Source: Hsuehochloa calcarea
Lineage: Eukaryota; Streptophyta; Magnoliopsida; Poales; Poaceae
Assembly (NCBI GenBank): GCA_036346395.1
Contig: CM070609.1
Coordinates: forward strand, 50,230,777-50,294,776
Length of the DNA stretch: 64,000 bases
Direction: 5' to 3'
A program made the position numbers and the translations under genes. This document shows positions 1-11,966 of the stretch, one piece after another. How positions within the stretch are numbered: position 1 is the stretch's first letter; every line of letters begins with the position of its first letter. Below the pieces are notes generated by a model. That model saw only the letters and a list, made by a program, of their open reading frames with translations. It had not been told where the DNA came from and searched no databases.

Positions 1-638
1 GGGATTAGTCCACATTGCTTGTCTCAAGTGAGTTGTAGTGGTATATAATGCTGCTGGATCCAAACATAGCACCTCCGGGTTAACCCTTTTACACGGCGAG
101 GACGAAAGTGTAAGTGGGTGCTATGTGTGGGCGAGTCCGCCTACGGTGAAATGGACATTGAGCCGATTTTGGGTCGGTGTTACAGATGGTATCGAGCATC
201 AACCTTCGTTGCAGCGCGTGCGGGACGAGGGCGGGCATATGGCGCATGGCGCATGTGGGCCCGGAGTGGACACATGGCATGGCATATGTGCCGGCCTGGA
301 CGCACGGACGTGTACCGAGGGGTGGTTCTGGGCATTTGCCGCGTATGTGGTATGCTGTCGAGGGTGTCAGCCCTTAAGGGGGGGTGAATGTAATACCCCG
401 GCCTGCTCGTAGCTTGGCCCATGTGGCCCATGAGGAGTTGTGTGGTGGGATTAGTCCCACATTGCTTGTCTCAAGTGAGTTGTAGTAGTATATAATGCCT
501 GTTGGATCCAAACATAGCACCTCCGGGTTAGCCCTTTTACACGAAGCGAGGACGAAAGTGTAAGTGGGGTGCTATGTGTGGGCGGGTCCGCCCCACGGTG
601 GGCTGGGCATTGAGCCGATTTTGGGTCAGGGTGTTACA
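1..638 (+). mobile_element. TRIM-like miniature LTR retrotransposon, left end outside window
   Basis: Positions 447-638 repeat 1-184 with few differences. The right copy is a whole LTR (389-638, 250 bp) starting TGTAATACCC and ending GTGTTACA. The left copy is the last 184 bp of the same LTR. Just inside the left LTR, TGGTATCGAGC (about 187-197) resembles a tRNA-iMet primer-binding site. Just before the right LTR there is a purine tract with a G run (about 376-386). The internal region is only about 204 bp and has no coding capacity. LTR + PBS + about 200 bp + PPT + LTR fits a terminal-repeat retrotransposon in miniature, mobilised in trans. The target-site duplication cannot be tested because the left end is missing. 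Confidence 0.72.
389..638 (+). repeat. 3' LTR of the TRIM-like element
   Basis: A 250-bp direct repeat partner of 1-184, bounded by TG...CA with TGTAA/TTACA ends. The purine-rich tract lies immediately upstream and ACAGG-type unique sequence follows position 638. Confidence 0.7.
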
Positions 639-2649
639 GACAGGGAGTGAAATTATTTCATTGTTCCTTCCTCGTCCCATCAACTCATCCACAGTTACTG
701 GCTCTGATCACAAAAGGAGATATGTTGGGAATATATGAATTTTACATGAATTTCGCAGAAAACGACTCAATTCCTACTGGAATAAGGTGAAAGTGTTACA
801 TCTAACAGGGCCTAAAAGTGCCACTTTGGACATTGATATGGTCTGTAAAGTGAACTTTGACCAATAATTTCTATTATTTCAGTTTTACATGATTGACTAG
901 ATTTTTCAATATGAAAATATTGGCAAAAGTTTAAATAGTTCAACTGCACATGTGGGGATAGGTTCGCTTCTTTAGTTTTTGATTAGATGATAAAGTAAGT
1001 CAACATTTCAAGCAATTTAGTTCTATAACTTCTTGCCTATTTAGCTTGGCCATGTGGGGACCCGAATTTACTGTACGGAACTCTCTGTGTATATCAGCAC
1101 TAGTCCCTGGATCAGTAGCTAGTGCACACAGATACATCATTAAATATCAAACATATATCTTGCAAGAGTAAAGCTATTGTGTAATATTAAATAATACATA
1201 AGTAGACGGTACAGTCACTTGACTTACATACAACCTATCATGCCAAATACCTTAAATATCTGCAGTGGAAGCGGAGTCAATAACGGAACAGGTGGGACCC
1301 TCAGGATATGCCAGATGCAATCGTCTAGGGCTTGCGACTAGCTCTTAGCCTCTTCGATTTACGGTCTTGTCAAACGCGATTAAGCGCCCGTAGAGCTTAC
1401 TTCTTTTTCACTTGCTAGATGATAGTAATTGAGAAATAGTGAGTACAAAAGGTACTCAACAAGCCACCACACACCAGTACACCACCACACAGGGTGCGAT
1501 GTAATAGATGCATGGCTAATCAAAAGAATGATTGGGGTTCTCTTGTTTCCTGAAAGTTCTCTTTCAAATAGACTAAGTAAAAAACATGTGACCTAGCATT
1601 TTAACTAAACCAATTATATGAAATTGAGTAGTGTTATATAATATTAGCGAATGCTCTAACCTCCTGTTACAGAGAGTGACCCCTACCACTAGATGTCATA
1701 TTTCTATCGGGCTACTACTCGCACTTTCCACTAGCTACCACTAGGACAAATCAAAACCTCGAGCTGCTACTCGCACTTTCATCCCTCCTATAATTTTTTT
1801 TTGTAAAGGATGAAACTAATCAAGTAAGTTCTCGCGCATTGCCCATGATCGTAGGCACGACTCTCTAGACAGTTTTCACTCTGTAGAGGTTGCACAACTT
1901 TACCCACAAAAGATGATCATCTTGTAATGTCAACACAGCAACGTAGACGTGCAACTAAAAAAATCATCACAAGGACTTTCCAACACCCCCCTAACGTTTG
2001 CCTGACCTTCGTTGTGTCGGAAAACATCCCCTACCTCATCTCCGCTTCCCTAGAATCGCTCCCCCGCCACACTTCCTCAAGTGGACCAAACACCACTTGC
2101 ACCCCAAACAAGTGGATACAACACCAATTATTTCAGTCTGTGGCATAAATGCTAAGGTTCACCAAAGCAATCAACTAGGTCGACACCATTATAGACTTGT
2201 GGTTGCACTGTTAGTGCCCAGGAGGTCATCACAAGATTTGGTCCTTAATTGACTTGGCCGGAACTACCACGTTACCAACTCTCATGCTCCTCCCGCCCCC
2301 GCCCGACTTACCATCCGCCCAAGTCTAAAATTATTTATGGATTTTTGTTTTAAAAACCTTTTCTCATTTCAACATACTAGACATACCCACCCAATGGCTG
2401 CCCAAATCAAGTTTTGATTATTAAAATGATGTCAGGGCAAATTAATGCGCACATGTCAATGTATCTAAGAAATAATAAACATGAAACTTAGATACAGATT
2501 TAATGACTAATTAAGTTTACTATTATTCCTAGGGCAACAAGGGATAGTGTCCAATATAAAGGAAGGGGATTTAATAGCTCACTTAACATTATGGCATTAA
2601 CTACAAGCTAATGTCAACATAATTGTAATCAAAGTAAAGCATGCATTTG
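639..2649. other. Intergenic, no gene recognised
   Basis: AT-rich sequence without a credible coding region. Short open frames at 1927-2252 overlap each other in different frames and show no family motif. I see no terminal repeats, poly-A-tailed element or RNA gene here. Confidence 0.5.
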
Positions 2650-4110
2650 ATAATTTTTAAAAAAAATATACTTTGCATTCAAAGGGTAGGTGTAATATGA
2701 TCAAAGTTTCAAATGAGCGCATGACCAACCTTGTTGTTTTCGAATGCCAAATTGGGACCTTGCTATTCACATATTTAGGACTCCCACTAGGTACCACTAA
2801 ACCAAGAGTACAAGATTTTGCTCCCCTTATCGACAGAGTCGAGAGACAATTGGTAGCTTGTTCAGACTACCTTTATTATGGAGGCAAATTAATCATGGTG
2901 AATGTTGCGCTATCTTTACTGCCCACGCATTACATGTGCATACTAAAACTCCCTGTCATGGTTATAGAAAGTATTGACAGAACTAGGAGGCATTGTTTGT
3001 GGCGGGGATTTGATATGAACTAAAAAAAGTAGCCCTTAGCAGCTTGGGACAAGGTTTGTAAGACAGAAAATAAAGGAGGTATAGGAGTAATTAATCTAAG
3101 AATTCAGAATGAAGCTTTGTTAATGAAGCACTTGCACACATTTTTCCACAAGCATGAAGTTCCCTAGATTCATCTTATTTGGTCCACTTACTACCGACCC
3201 AAATTACCTCAAGTGAAGCATCTTTTTGGTGGAAAGATGTACTCAGGATACATGATAAATTCAGAGGAATATCAAACTGCACAATAGTCTCTCAAACTAT
3301 GGCTCTCTTTGGGCAGGATACTTGGAACAACAATCTTGTGTCACAAATGTTTCTCAGACTATATTCTTTTGCCAAAGATATAGATTCTTCGGTTAGCAGT
3401 TATGTACATGGCATTGAGATCTTCTAATTATATAACATTCCATTGATAGTACAAGCTTATCAGGAATATCATCAACTACAACATTTGATTGCTCAGATGA
3501 ATCTCTCCATGGATGGAAATGATGTCTGGACTTACATTTGGGGCAATGGAAAATACTCTTCTCAGAAATATTACAGGCTTTACTTTCGACATCTGCAAAC
3601 GTCGCAATCATGCTTGTGGATTTGGAGAAGTAAAATGTACCATGAAGCTAAAGGTTTTCACTTGGTTGCTAATTTCAGATCGTCTAAACACTAAAAACAC
3701 GCTACAAAGGAGACATCACTGTTCAAGATGATCATCATTGTGTTCTTTGCCAAATAGAGTGGAGGAGACTATGACGCATCTCTTTTTTGATAGCTCATTT
3801 AGCACGAACTGCTGTCTTTATTTTAGTATTAATTGGAAGAGGTCGACAAATGTCTACCTCAAGATTTAGAATGCACGACTTTCTTTTCAGTACCCTTTCT
3901 TTATGGATATCTTCATCATTGCATCTTGGCACATATGGAAGCAGCGCAATGGTAAAAAAAATTTAACATGATAATCCAACATTTAACAGTTGGAGGGTGC
4001 AGTTTTGTAGAGATGCCACTTTACATATGTTTAGATTGAAGGAACCCCCCCAAAAAACAGCACTAATTAATTGGCTAGAGTCTTTACGCTGATTTCCCCC
4101 CTTCAAGGGT
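2650..4110 (+). pseudogene. LINE (non-LTR retrotransposon) ORF2 remnant
   Basis: The 3' part of a plant LINE ORF2, broken by stops and frameshifts. Frame pieces read in order: the distal reverse transcriptase segment with TYLGLPLGTTKPR and LIDRVERQL (2673-3023); a connector AAWDKVC...GGIGVINLRIQNEALLMKHL (about 3035-3130); a degenerate stretch to about 3500; the zinc-knuckle zf-RVT region KVFTWLLISDRLNTKNTLQRR (about 3652-3715); and a terminal FIIASWHIWKQRN motif near 3910-3950. This order is that of LINE ORF2 C-termini in plants. The endonuclease and the RT catalytic YADD region are missing, as expected for 5'-truncated insertion. At least six in-frame stops make it non-functional. Confidence 0.85.
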
Positions 4111-4136
4111 TGTATCCCCCTTCCTACATGTACATA

Positions 4137-4207
4137 CTCTCTCTCTCTCTCTTTTATTATATATACCTGACGGGGCCTCCCCTACACTTTTGTGTGTGTG
4201 TGTGTGT
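4137..4207. repeat. CT and TG microsatellites
   Basis: A (CT)n run at about 4137-4152 and a (GT)n run at about 4190-4207, just 3' of the LINE remnant. They create low-complexity open frames that should not be read as genes. Confidence 0.9.
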
Positions 4208-4515
4208 GGTCTTTTTTCTACTCCCAGAAGTAGTTACTCCCTATTCTGTATCTCACAACGTAAGGAGTATCTTGCGCAATCGAGAGTATGTATATGTAGT
4301 ATACGAGTATATAAGACCATCTAAGTAGTATTCACATCTTTTCAGGGGTGGTATGTACAATTATTTAGATATACTCCTTTTTAGTGTGAATATGAACGTA
4401 TTTACTAAATATGCTAAAAACTATGGACTGTCTTACAAATTTTTCATATGGTTTGCATTGGAGTATCTTATAATTAGTATATGAGTATACCCAAAGTTAT
4501 AAAGGAGTATGCCAA

Positions 4516-4517
<2 letters not shown>

Positions 4518-4600
<83 letters not shown>
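4518..4600. repeat. (TA)n(TG)n compound microsatellite
   Basis: About 17 TA units run directly into about 23 TG units. The apparent Tyr-Ile and Cys-Val (or His-Thr on the other strand) open frames across it are artefacts. Confidence 0.97.
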
Positions 4601-4601
<1 letters not shown>

Positions 4602-5201
4602 TCAAAGTGATGACTTGCTTTGCTCAATATTTTGGTAACCTTGTTCTTGTTCTTGCTCTTGCTTGGGTTACTGCTCCTTCAAGCCTTCAAATTCTAATAA
4701 CGCAAAATACGATCGAATTCAAGAACACCTTAATACAACTAAATAAATCTAAAGTCACTCGAACAAAGGGGGGAAAATTCAACCGAACACAAATAAATCC
4801 CAAAATTCATACATTTGGTATAAGTGTATAGATTTGGATTTTAGATGAATTTAGGATCAAGAATTATTTGATTTGGAGTTAGGATAAGAGACATTGGGCT
4901 CTCGGAATATTCGTCGGTGGAGAAATTATGGAAAAGGAGGGAGAGAATATTGTTAGGAATACTCCTCTTAGGTCATTTAGATAGGAAAGATTATGTTAAT
5001 AGGTAGTATATATTGACATTTATTTATTTTACAAATTATTCTTCTATTGTATGTGAATAACGGTGGATGATAGATGGAATCAACTTTACTTTTATTTGTT
5101 CTTGAATTACTGTTGTTTCATTAGGAACACTTCATCGTGACTTACACATGAGGTCTAGTCTATTTAATGATTTCCTTTATTAATTCATTTATCAAGGAAG
5201 T
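4601..5201. other. Repeat-like intergenic DNA
   Basis: AT-rich, no gene. The stretch around 4860-4900 (GATTTGGAGTTAGGATAAG, GGGCTCTC) resembles 8470-8510, suggesting both derive from LTRs of one gypsy group, but I could not set ends. Confidence 0.35.
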
Positions 5202-6758
5202 TGAAAGTATCTAGGCCCTCAAAGTTGGTTTTGGTAATTAATGTCAATATTATATTAAAGGACTAACATGTGTGCTATGATGTGTTAAAGGTTAAATCTC
5301 GATGATTGTTTTGTGATAAGATTATTGGCAATGCTAATGTGATGAAAGATCAACATGGATCAAGACAAAAGTATTGTATAGCCTAAGGACCCTTTTATAG
5401 TTTTTACTAGTCTCGGTGTATGGAGAAAAGACTGTGTTATAGGATAAACGTCATAGTATAAAGAGATATCATGACTAGTAGCTCGAGAGACTAGTTTTGT
5501 GCCATAATGATCAACTAGTGTTTATGCATTGCATTGATTTGAGCTTCTGGAAAACTGTTTTGAAAATCGGTATAACCGCTGGTCATAGGCGATACTACGC
5601 AGGTCGGTAGTACCGATATTTGTATAGTAGTACGTATTTTCCAAAGAGAATATTTTTCGAATGTTTTGACCCTCTCTGAAAATCGGAACGACCGTACTTC
5701 AACTACGGTATTACCGCAGGTCGGTAGTACCGATATTTTGATGGTGGTACGTTTTTTTTCCAGAGAATATGTTTTTTGAGAATTCTTGAGCTCTGGAAAA
5801 CGGTAGTTCCGTTCTACTCAAGCGGTACTACCGCACTGCGGTAGTACCGATTTCTATTTGGCGGTAGTACCGCAACTTTATGTGTAACGACTAGTTCAGA
5901 GCATTAAATGCTACTGTTCCGACCGTTGAGCGAAAAATCGGTAGTATTGGGTTTCATCAGTTGTACTATTGTAAATCCTGATTTTTTTTCCTCAGGAAAG
6001 TGGTTATAACGGCTAGATTTATTGGTGAGGGGTATAAATACCGCCCCACCTGCCTTCTAGCAGAAACTCTTGAGACCATTAAGCATTGCACTCTTGCATT
6101 GAAGTCTCTTGAGCCTATATACACTCTCTACTACTCGTTTGCTTTGAATTCTTATTTTGAAGTAGTTGAGAGCATTCAAGTGCATTGCATCATTAGTTGA
6201 TCACTTTGTCATTTGATTGTCTTCAAGCGAGCGCTACGATTTGCTACTCTTGGTGCTTGTTGGCACCTAGACGGCTTGGAGAAGATGTTGAGCGGTGATC
6301 ACTTCAAAGAAGCTTGTGAAGTGACCCAGCAAGGGATTGTGAAGTGGTTGCGTGGTCACCATCTCCGGAGCGGAGGAAGAGCAACGATAATGATCGAGGG
6401 TTAATGCTTAATTCGTAGAGACGGCTTGATTTGTTCAAGCTTCCTCAATGTGGACTAGTGAAGACCGGCAAGTCTTCGATACCACGGAAAAAACTTTATT
6501 GTCTTCATTGTGGTTTATTCTTGTCTTTACTACTTCTGTATTTACATTTCTAGCAATTTACATGTGTAGAATTGCTTAGCTAGAATTGTATCTAGTTTTG
6601 ACATAATTTCATAATTATCTTAAAAGGCTTAGTAGTTCCTTCATTATATTTGTGCTAGGAAGAGTTGTTAAGATAATCTTATTTAATATTGTTAATTAGT
6701 AGAAGAATTTTAAAAACCTCCTATTCACCCCCTCTAGTCAGTTATCATTGATCCAACA
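5202..6758 (+). mobile_element. Solo LTR, SIRE/Maximus-type copia, TSD GAAGT
   Basis: A 1557-bp block starting TGAAAGTATCTAGGCCC and ending ATTGATCCAACA. It is flanked by perfect 5-bp direct repeats GAAGT (5197-5201 and 6759-6763), so it is a solo LTR left after LTR-LTR recombination. Seen: TG...CA ends and the TSD. Known: the start AAGTTGGTTTTGGTAATTAATG and the end TATTCACCCCCTCTAG are typical of large grass copia LTRs of the SIRE/Maximus kind, with the CACCCCC...CTCTAG end lying next to the PBS; orientation is inferred from that. Between about 5570 and 5880 it carries about nine copies of an 11-bp odd palindrome, most often CGGTAGTACCG. The short open frames inside (6000-6404) have no family motif. 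Confidence 0.88.
5570..5880. repeat. CGGTAGTACCG palindrome cluster
   Basis: About nine 11-mers of the form CGG-NN-N-NN-CCG: CGGTATAACCG, CGGTAGTACCG (four exact), CGGAACGACCG, CGGTATTACCG, CGGTAGTTCCG and CGGTACTACCG. They are set in recurring GAAAA-TCGG / CCGCAGG contexts inside the solo LTR. Confidence 0.85.
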
Positions 6759-7329
6759 GAAGTTCCATGAGAGTTAGGCAAAGCCTACGGACGATTACTA
6801 GGTACACATGCTATAGATATAATTTTAACTAACCGGATTAATTCTAGATTTCACATTGTTGGGATCCCACGACATATTATCGTTCGATGTTCAACTATCA
6901 ATTAATTTAATGACTAACTAAAATGTGGGGCCGACTATTTACTTGAATTACGAATTATTCTTATATTGAAATATACCTAAGTGGCGAAGCGTGTCATACT
7001 AATATTATGGTAATTAATGACTAATTTTAACTAGACCGCTAATTACTCATTAACCATAATTGACAATTAATTAATCCTAGTGCTTAACAAATAATTATCC
7101 TAACCAGTTATATTTGGCCTTAATTAACTCCACGATTAACAACATTTAAACTACCACTTAATCATGGTGCTAATTGATAATTAACCTATATGGTAGTGCA
7201 TATTTCTAAAATACATTTCTAATTACCATAATTAACGAACTAGACCCACGTGTCATTGAAAGATGTAACTAGTTGCATTTACCTAAATTAAACTTGTTGA
7301 TGATTTACTATCAAACTTATGAAATAAAT
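6759..7329. other. AT-rich intergenic DNA
   Basis: Rich in TTAATTA-type strings with no coding region, no clear terminal repeats and no recognised element. Confidence 0.45.
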
Positions 7330-8004
7330 GACAGGGGCAGGGCACTCGAGATCATGCAAGAGGGGACAATATTTTTAGACAAGTTCATGCCTTCTCCTGA
7401 GTGAATAATAACCCTACTCTTATGTACTTGTATTGAATAATTTTACAAAAAAGAATAAGTCACCGAAAATAAGTCTAATGGCTTATGTGTATCTGCCTTG
7501 TTCTCTCTTCTGTTTTTGTCCTATCTATACTGGCGTTATTCCTTATAAAGCTTTTGAAGGGGTAGCAGTTATTGTGTGTCAGGTAGCACCTTGATAGTTG
7601 GTTGAACACACACGTTGATTACAGTTATTGTCAGAGATACACTTTCCTGTACGTTGGCCATGCAGTTACGCCAGGAATGGAGAGAACTATGTGTGGTTAT
7701 GTTAGGGATAAATCACACATGTATTAACTACACACATAAGTATGTGTAGTGTATAGAGTTCCTAATCGATAAGGTCCACATGCTAGTGGGTTTTATCGAT
7801 CATAAGGTGGTCGTGATCCGACCTGGTCGTAGAAAATCTTATGACCATATGGTGGTCGTGACATGGAGTAGTCGTAGCCTTCCCTGGTCATTACAGGTAT
7901 TTCCAACCAGGGGTATACTTGGAGACTATTAAGAATATCATTATCCATAATAAATGTTATAGATAATTAGCTTTATTAATTGAGGATTATTATATCCTCG
8001 CCAA
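7330..8004 (-). mobile_element. Diverged LTR related to the solo LTR at 38101-38970
   Basis: Read on the minus strand, this block is collinear with the 38101-38970 LTR. The AGGATTAT...ATCCTC start is at 8004-7985, TGGTCGTGAT/GGTCGTAGAA hairpin-type repeats at 7800-7900, GTGGGTTTTATCGATCATAAGG opposite the CTTATAATCAATAAAACC stretch, a TTATAAGG TATA-like region near 7540, and TTCATGCCTTCTCC near 7385 opposite GGAGAAGGCCTGAACC. Ends are approximate and no TSD was found, so it is an old or truncated copy. Confidence 0.6.
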
Positions 8005-8535
8005 AACTCTATTTATCATAGGGTCCATCGGTCATTCCTAAGGCATTTAACTAAGCATTTATTTTACCACTAAATGTGTGTCCTATATGTTATTTACTTA
8101 TTACCTAAGTTGCTTGGGCCCATCAATTGGCGACTCAATATCTAGACAATTAATCTTCAATAAAACTAATGATAGAAAGACCCACTCATATGTGTCCATC
8201 CCATTCTCTTATTACATTTTATTCCTAAGTTACTTATGAGTACAAAAGCCGTACTAGTGGTGGTAACTAAATATTAAATTTACATATTAATGTGTGGGTC
8301 CCATGGGTGAAAGACACAACAACAATTCCTAGTTAACCTTTAACTAAATTAGTTACTTGTGGGGCTCCTTTGTCATGGGGACAATTGCATTCAAATAATG
8401 TAAATAAACTCCAAAAATCAGATTTTTGGTAATGTTAGATAAGTGCAATTTAGAGGCAAAAATCATCGAATTTGGAGATAAAACGAGAAACAACGGGCTC
8501 TCCCAAGTTTAAATTCAGGGAAATTCCCCAAAGTA

Positions 8536-8538
<3 letters not shown>

Positions 8539-8601
<63 letters not shown>
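8539..8601. repeat. (GA)n(GT)n compound microsatellite
   Basis: About 13 AG/GA units followed directly by about 17 GT units. Open frames across it are artefacts. Confidence 0.95.
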
Positions 8602-8603
<2 letters not shown>

Positions 8604-11600
8604 CTCTCATTGACAGCTATGGCCTACCCCATTTTTATTTTATTTTTGATTGATTTTTCAATTAGAATTTCTTACTATGACTAACAAATGGGGCCATGGT
8701 ATTTTATTTATTTATTTTGATTTTATTTTCTAATTGAAAAGGAGGGTGGGCCCCTAGGGTTTTTATTTTTTGATTTTAATTATTTTCCTAGAGAAAAATT
8801 CGTAAGTCACTGACAGGTAGGCCACGGTCCTTGTGGACTCGGTCCCCGAAAACATTGATAGGACGCGGGCCCACAAGTCTGCGGTATGGGTCTATGGACC
8901 TGGTCTACACATCATGTTTTAAAGGACCTAGCCCGCTTGTCATAGACGCAAAACTTAAATTAGGCTCTAATTATATTTTTCTAATCACGTTGGTCCCACA
9001 TGTCATACTAACATTATCTAATAATAACTTATTTGCTAAATGAGTCATTAATGCATAATGACTTGGCTAGAGTGCCACTGCAGTGCCTCTCCCCCCATCT
9101 GCACCAAAACAGGGGAGGGTACAATGGTTGCGCTCAGTCAAGCTCAACGTTGACGAGCGAGACCACGGCGACGAGGGCAGCAATTGCCCACAGCGGTGGT
9201 GTGGCTGCTCATGGTAGTGGAGGCAATCTGGCCTACGGTTAAGGTGGCAAGTTGCCGGCTAAACCGCACCGCGGTGCGCGCACGAGCATCCACACCCTTA
9301 GGGTGTTCTAATGGCACCACCGGCTCGATGCAGGGAGCTCTGAGCACGATTCTCAACACGCGACCGATGCCGGTGATGAAGGTGCTACGGTGCGGTGGCC
9401 ACACGCTACTCTACCGCTTAAAACAACTAGCCTCCTAGCTTCGCCTAACCCTAGAACACGTGGTGACGCGGGTGCTTTCGGGTTTGCGGTCGAGAAGGTG
9501 GATCCGGGTGGTAAAGGAGGTCGGCGGCGCAGTTGCGAGGTGACTGACGCAGATTTAGAAGACGGTTGTGTCCTAAGCGTTCCTATGGAAGATGAGGATG
9601 AAGAAGGTGAGCTTGAGACAGAGGAGACCGAGGCGAAGACAAGGGACATGGGCACCAAGGTTGAAGCTCATGAGAGAAGGCAGTGCGGCTCGGTGAGAAC
9701 GGGCGGTGTGGACAGTTTGGTCACCGGTGAAGAAGAAGATGGAGTAGACGGCACCAATTCTGTGGAGGAGGGAAACTGGAGTGAGCACAATCTAGAGGAG
9801 GCTACGACACGTTCAAAATGCAAGGACATAGTGGCGGTGGCTTATCTGAGTGGCCGAGCGGCTTGGTGGCGATAGTGACGGCGAAGCAAGGCTCGAGCTC
9901 GAGCTCCCGCTCTCTCTCTCTCGAGTGAGGAATAGAGGAGGGAGGAACGGGGGGACGAGGAGGGAGGTAAGAGGACGGAGAGGAAGCACGAGCGCAGATT
10001 TTGGTCCAATCGAATTTTTTAGGTTTTTATTTTCCTCACATTTCTTTCTAAATTGAGGTTTCAATTTAATTTAATTCAAATTTGTTTTAAATTTTCATCG
10101 ATTTAAATTAGGTTTGTATTTCGTTAATTGTTTCTTGAAATTGAAAGCTCCACAAAGTTTAAAATAAAACCCTGGAAATTGAATATCATCCAAATGCATT
10201 AAAAAGCTTTATTTTTTCATATTTATACAAAATTTGAAATACTTTGAAATTTTGGTATATTACGGCCGTCAGCTTCTTTCCACCAAAATATCAAGAATAA
10301 GTGTTATCAATGCATCGCCAGGCGTCCACATGGCTTCAGGAAGGCATCAACTCCGCTAACCGCGAGTTCGCAATAGCGAGAGAAAGAAAAGAGGCAGAGG
10401 AAGGGAGCCCGACTAGGGAGGTTTGAGATGCCTCGTGGATTAGCGACGCCATCTTTTCACCTATCTATTTCTTGCCTTTTCGTCTCTAATTGCTATTGCA
10501 CGCTAGCTTGCTTCCAATCAAATTTGAAGTGTCAGGTTTATCAAACGTATAGATGGACATATGAGACATAGTTCCATTTCACCCCTTTTTAGCTATCTTG
10601 AAAGCCTGGATTCAATTCTGAACTGCCAAAACGTTTACTCACACCCCATAGCAATCAAAACATGTGCAGATAAGCCCCAAAGTATGGATTTCTTGTGGTT
10701 TTACCATTTCTGCAGCAGCCAGATGACTTATATTTTGCTACGTTGGCTAGTGAAGCTTTGGCCTTTTAGACGAGTGAAGCTTCCGTGACATCCCAATTAT
10801 CGATAGTAAGCAAAATTAAAAACAAAAAAATAATCTCTCTTCCTCCTCTTTGCTGCGGCGAGCGGCATGACCGCAGCCCTCCAGGAGCACGAGCCGTTCT
10901 ACGCCACCAACGGGACAACCGGATCTCGTGCGGATCTCGTGCGGCTCGAGGTCTGGTAGTCGAACGGGTGAGTCAACGGTCAAACTACATATTTTTAAAT
11001 TATATACACACACCATAAATTGTATCTTTTCTGAATAAATATATTTTAATATACTTCAATTCCTCTCATCCAGACACACTACATGTTTAGCATAATACAT
11101 GAATTATCAACTTATATTTTACTATCTTAGATCTAACTATATATATTAAAAAATAAAACGATAAAAATATAACGCGTACATCTTAACAAAGACTAGAGAG
11201 GGAAGACAACAAAGAAGCAAATAAGGGAAATGCATGGTATATACGAAGCTGAGTAGATAAAGAAGGAGCTTCCAGCCAGAGTGATAGAACGAGAAAGATG
11301 AAATTATTATTTATATGTAACTGCCAATTTTGCATTAAGATTCCTACTAAAACTTAAAAGATTTTATCTCTAAAACTTAGCACATAAAGCATCAACATAC
11401 CCTTCAATTTTTTCTCCAAAAACTCTTTTATTTCTTGTAAGTATACCCTGCCCGACAAAAACTTTGGGTCCGAATTTTTTTTCGATTCAACAGCGGTCCG
11501 ATCTGGAGTTTATAACTACGCATCTAAGGTGGTTTAGGGCGGTAAAAGGGTTATCTGCGTCAGCCTCAAGTACCACTACGAAAAACTAAAACCAGATACC

Positions 11601-11960
11601 ATAGCAAATCGTGGCTAAAACAAAAGAACTAGCCCAGAATTAACATTTACGCACGCTCAAACATTATTATGACATCATTTACCACCAACAATCAACACGA
11701 GAATGGCACTATCAGAACAGCACTTGCCATGCCATCTATCTAGGACTGGCGCATCTTGCCGGGTAAGAAATTGCTCGTAAAGTAATCCAAACAACTTCTC
11801 CAGAATTGCTAATTGGGTAACAAGATGCAGTACAGACAGTGATCAAGGGTTTGACAAAGTACGAGCTAGTATTTGGGTAAGCGAAACAAGGCGAAGACAA
11901 CCGGCCAAAATTTTCACTCAGCCAAAAAAACAAACAAACAGGCGAAGTATGCAAAGCTTT
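8602..11960. other. Repeat-like intergenic region, no confident gene
   Basis: 8600-9050 is AT-rich. 9050-9980 is GC-rich with overlapping open frames on both strands (for example 9390-9875 plus, a 161-residue acidic frame); this pattern is typical of GC-rich LTR or leader sequence, and no family motif is present. 9890-9925 has CT-rich simple sequence. 10867-10957 holds a 30-codon frame, with an 11-bp tandem duplication GGATCTCGTGC at about 10920-10941. 11000-11960 is AT-rich and becomes the 3' flank of the L17 gene. I find no TG...CA bounded element with a TSD here. Confidence 0.4.
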
Positions 11961-11966
11961 CCTTCT

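Noticed and set aside
4433..4831. Open frames on both strands rich in His-Thr or Cys-Val
   Set aside because: They are translations of the (TA)n(TG)n microsatellite.
8472..8684. 70-residue plus-strand frame
   Set aside because: Read through the (GA)n(GT)n microsatellite; no motif.
9390..9875. 161-residue acidic frame on plus
   Set aside because: Overlapping GC-rich frames on both strands, no family motif, no splice or promoter context; composition explains it.
10867..10957. 30-codon frame as a gene fragment
   Set aside because: Too short, contains a simple tandem duplication, and has no recognised domain.
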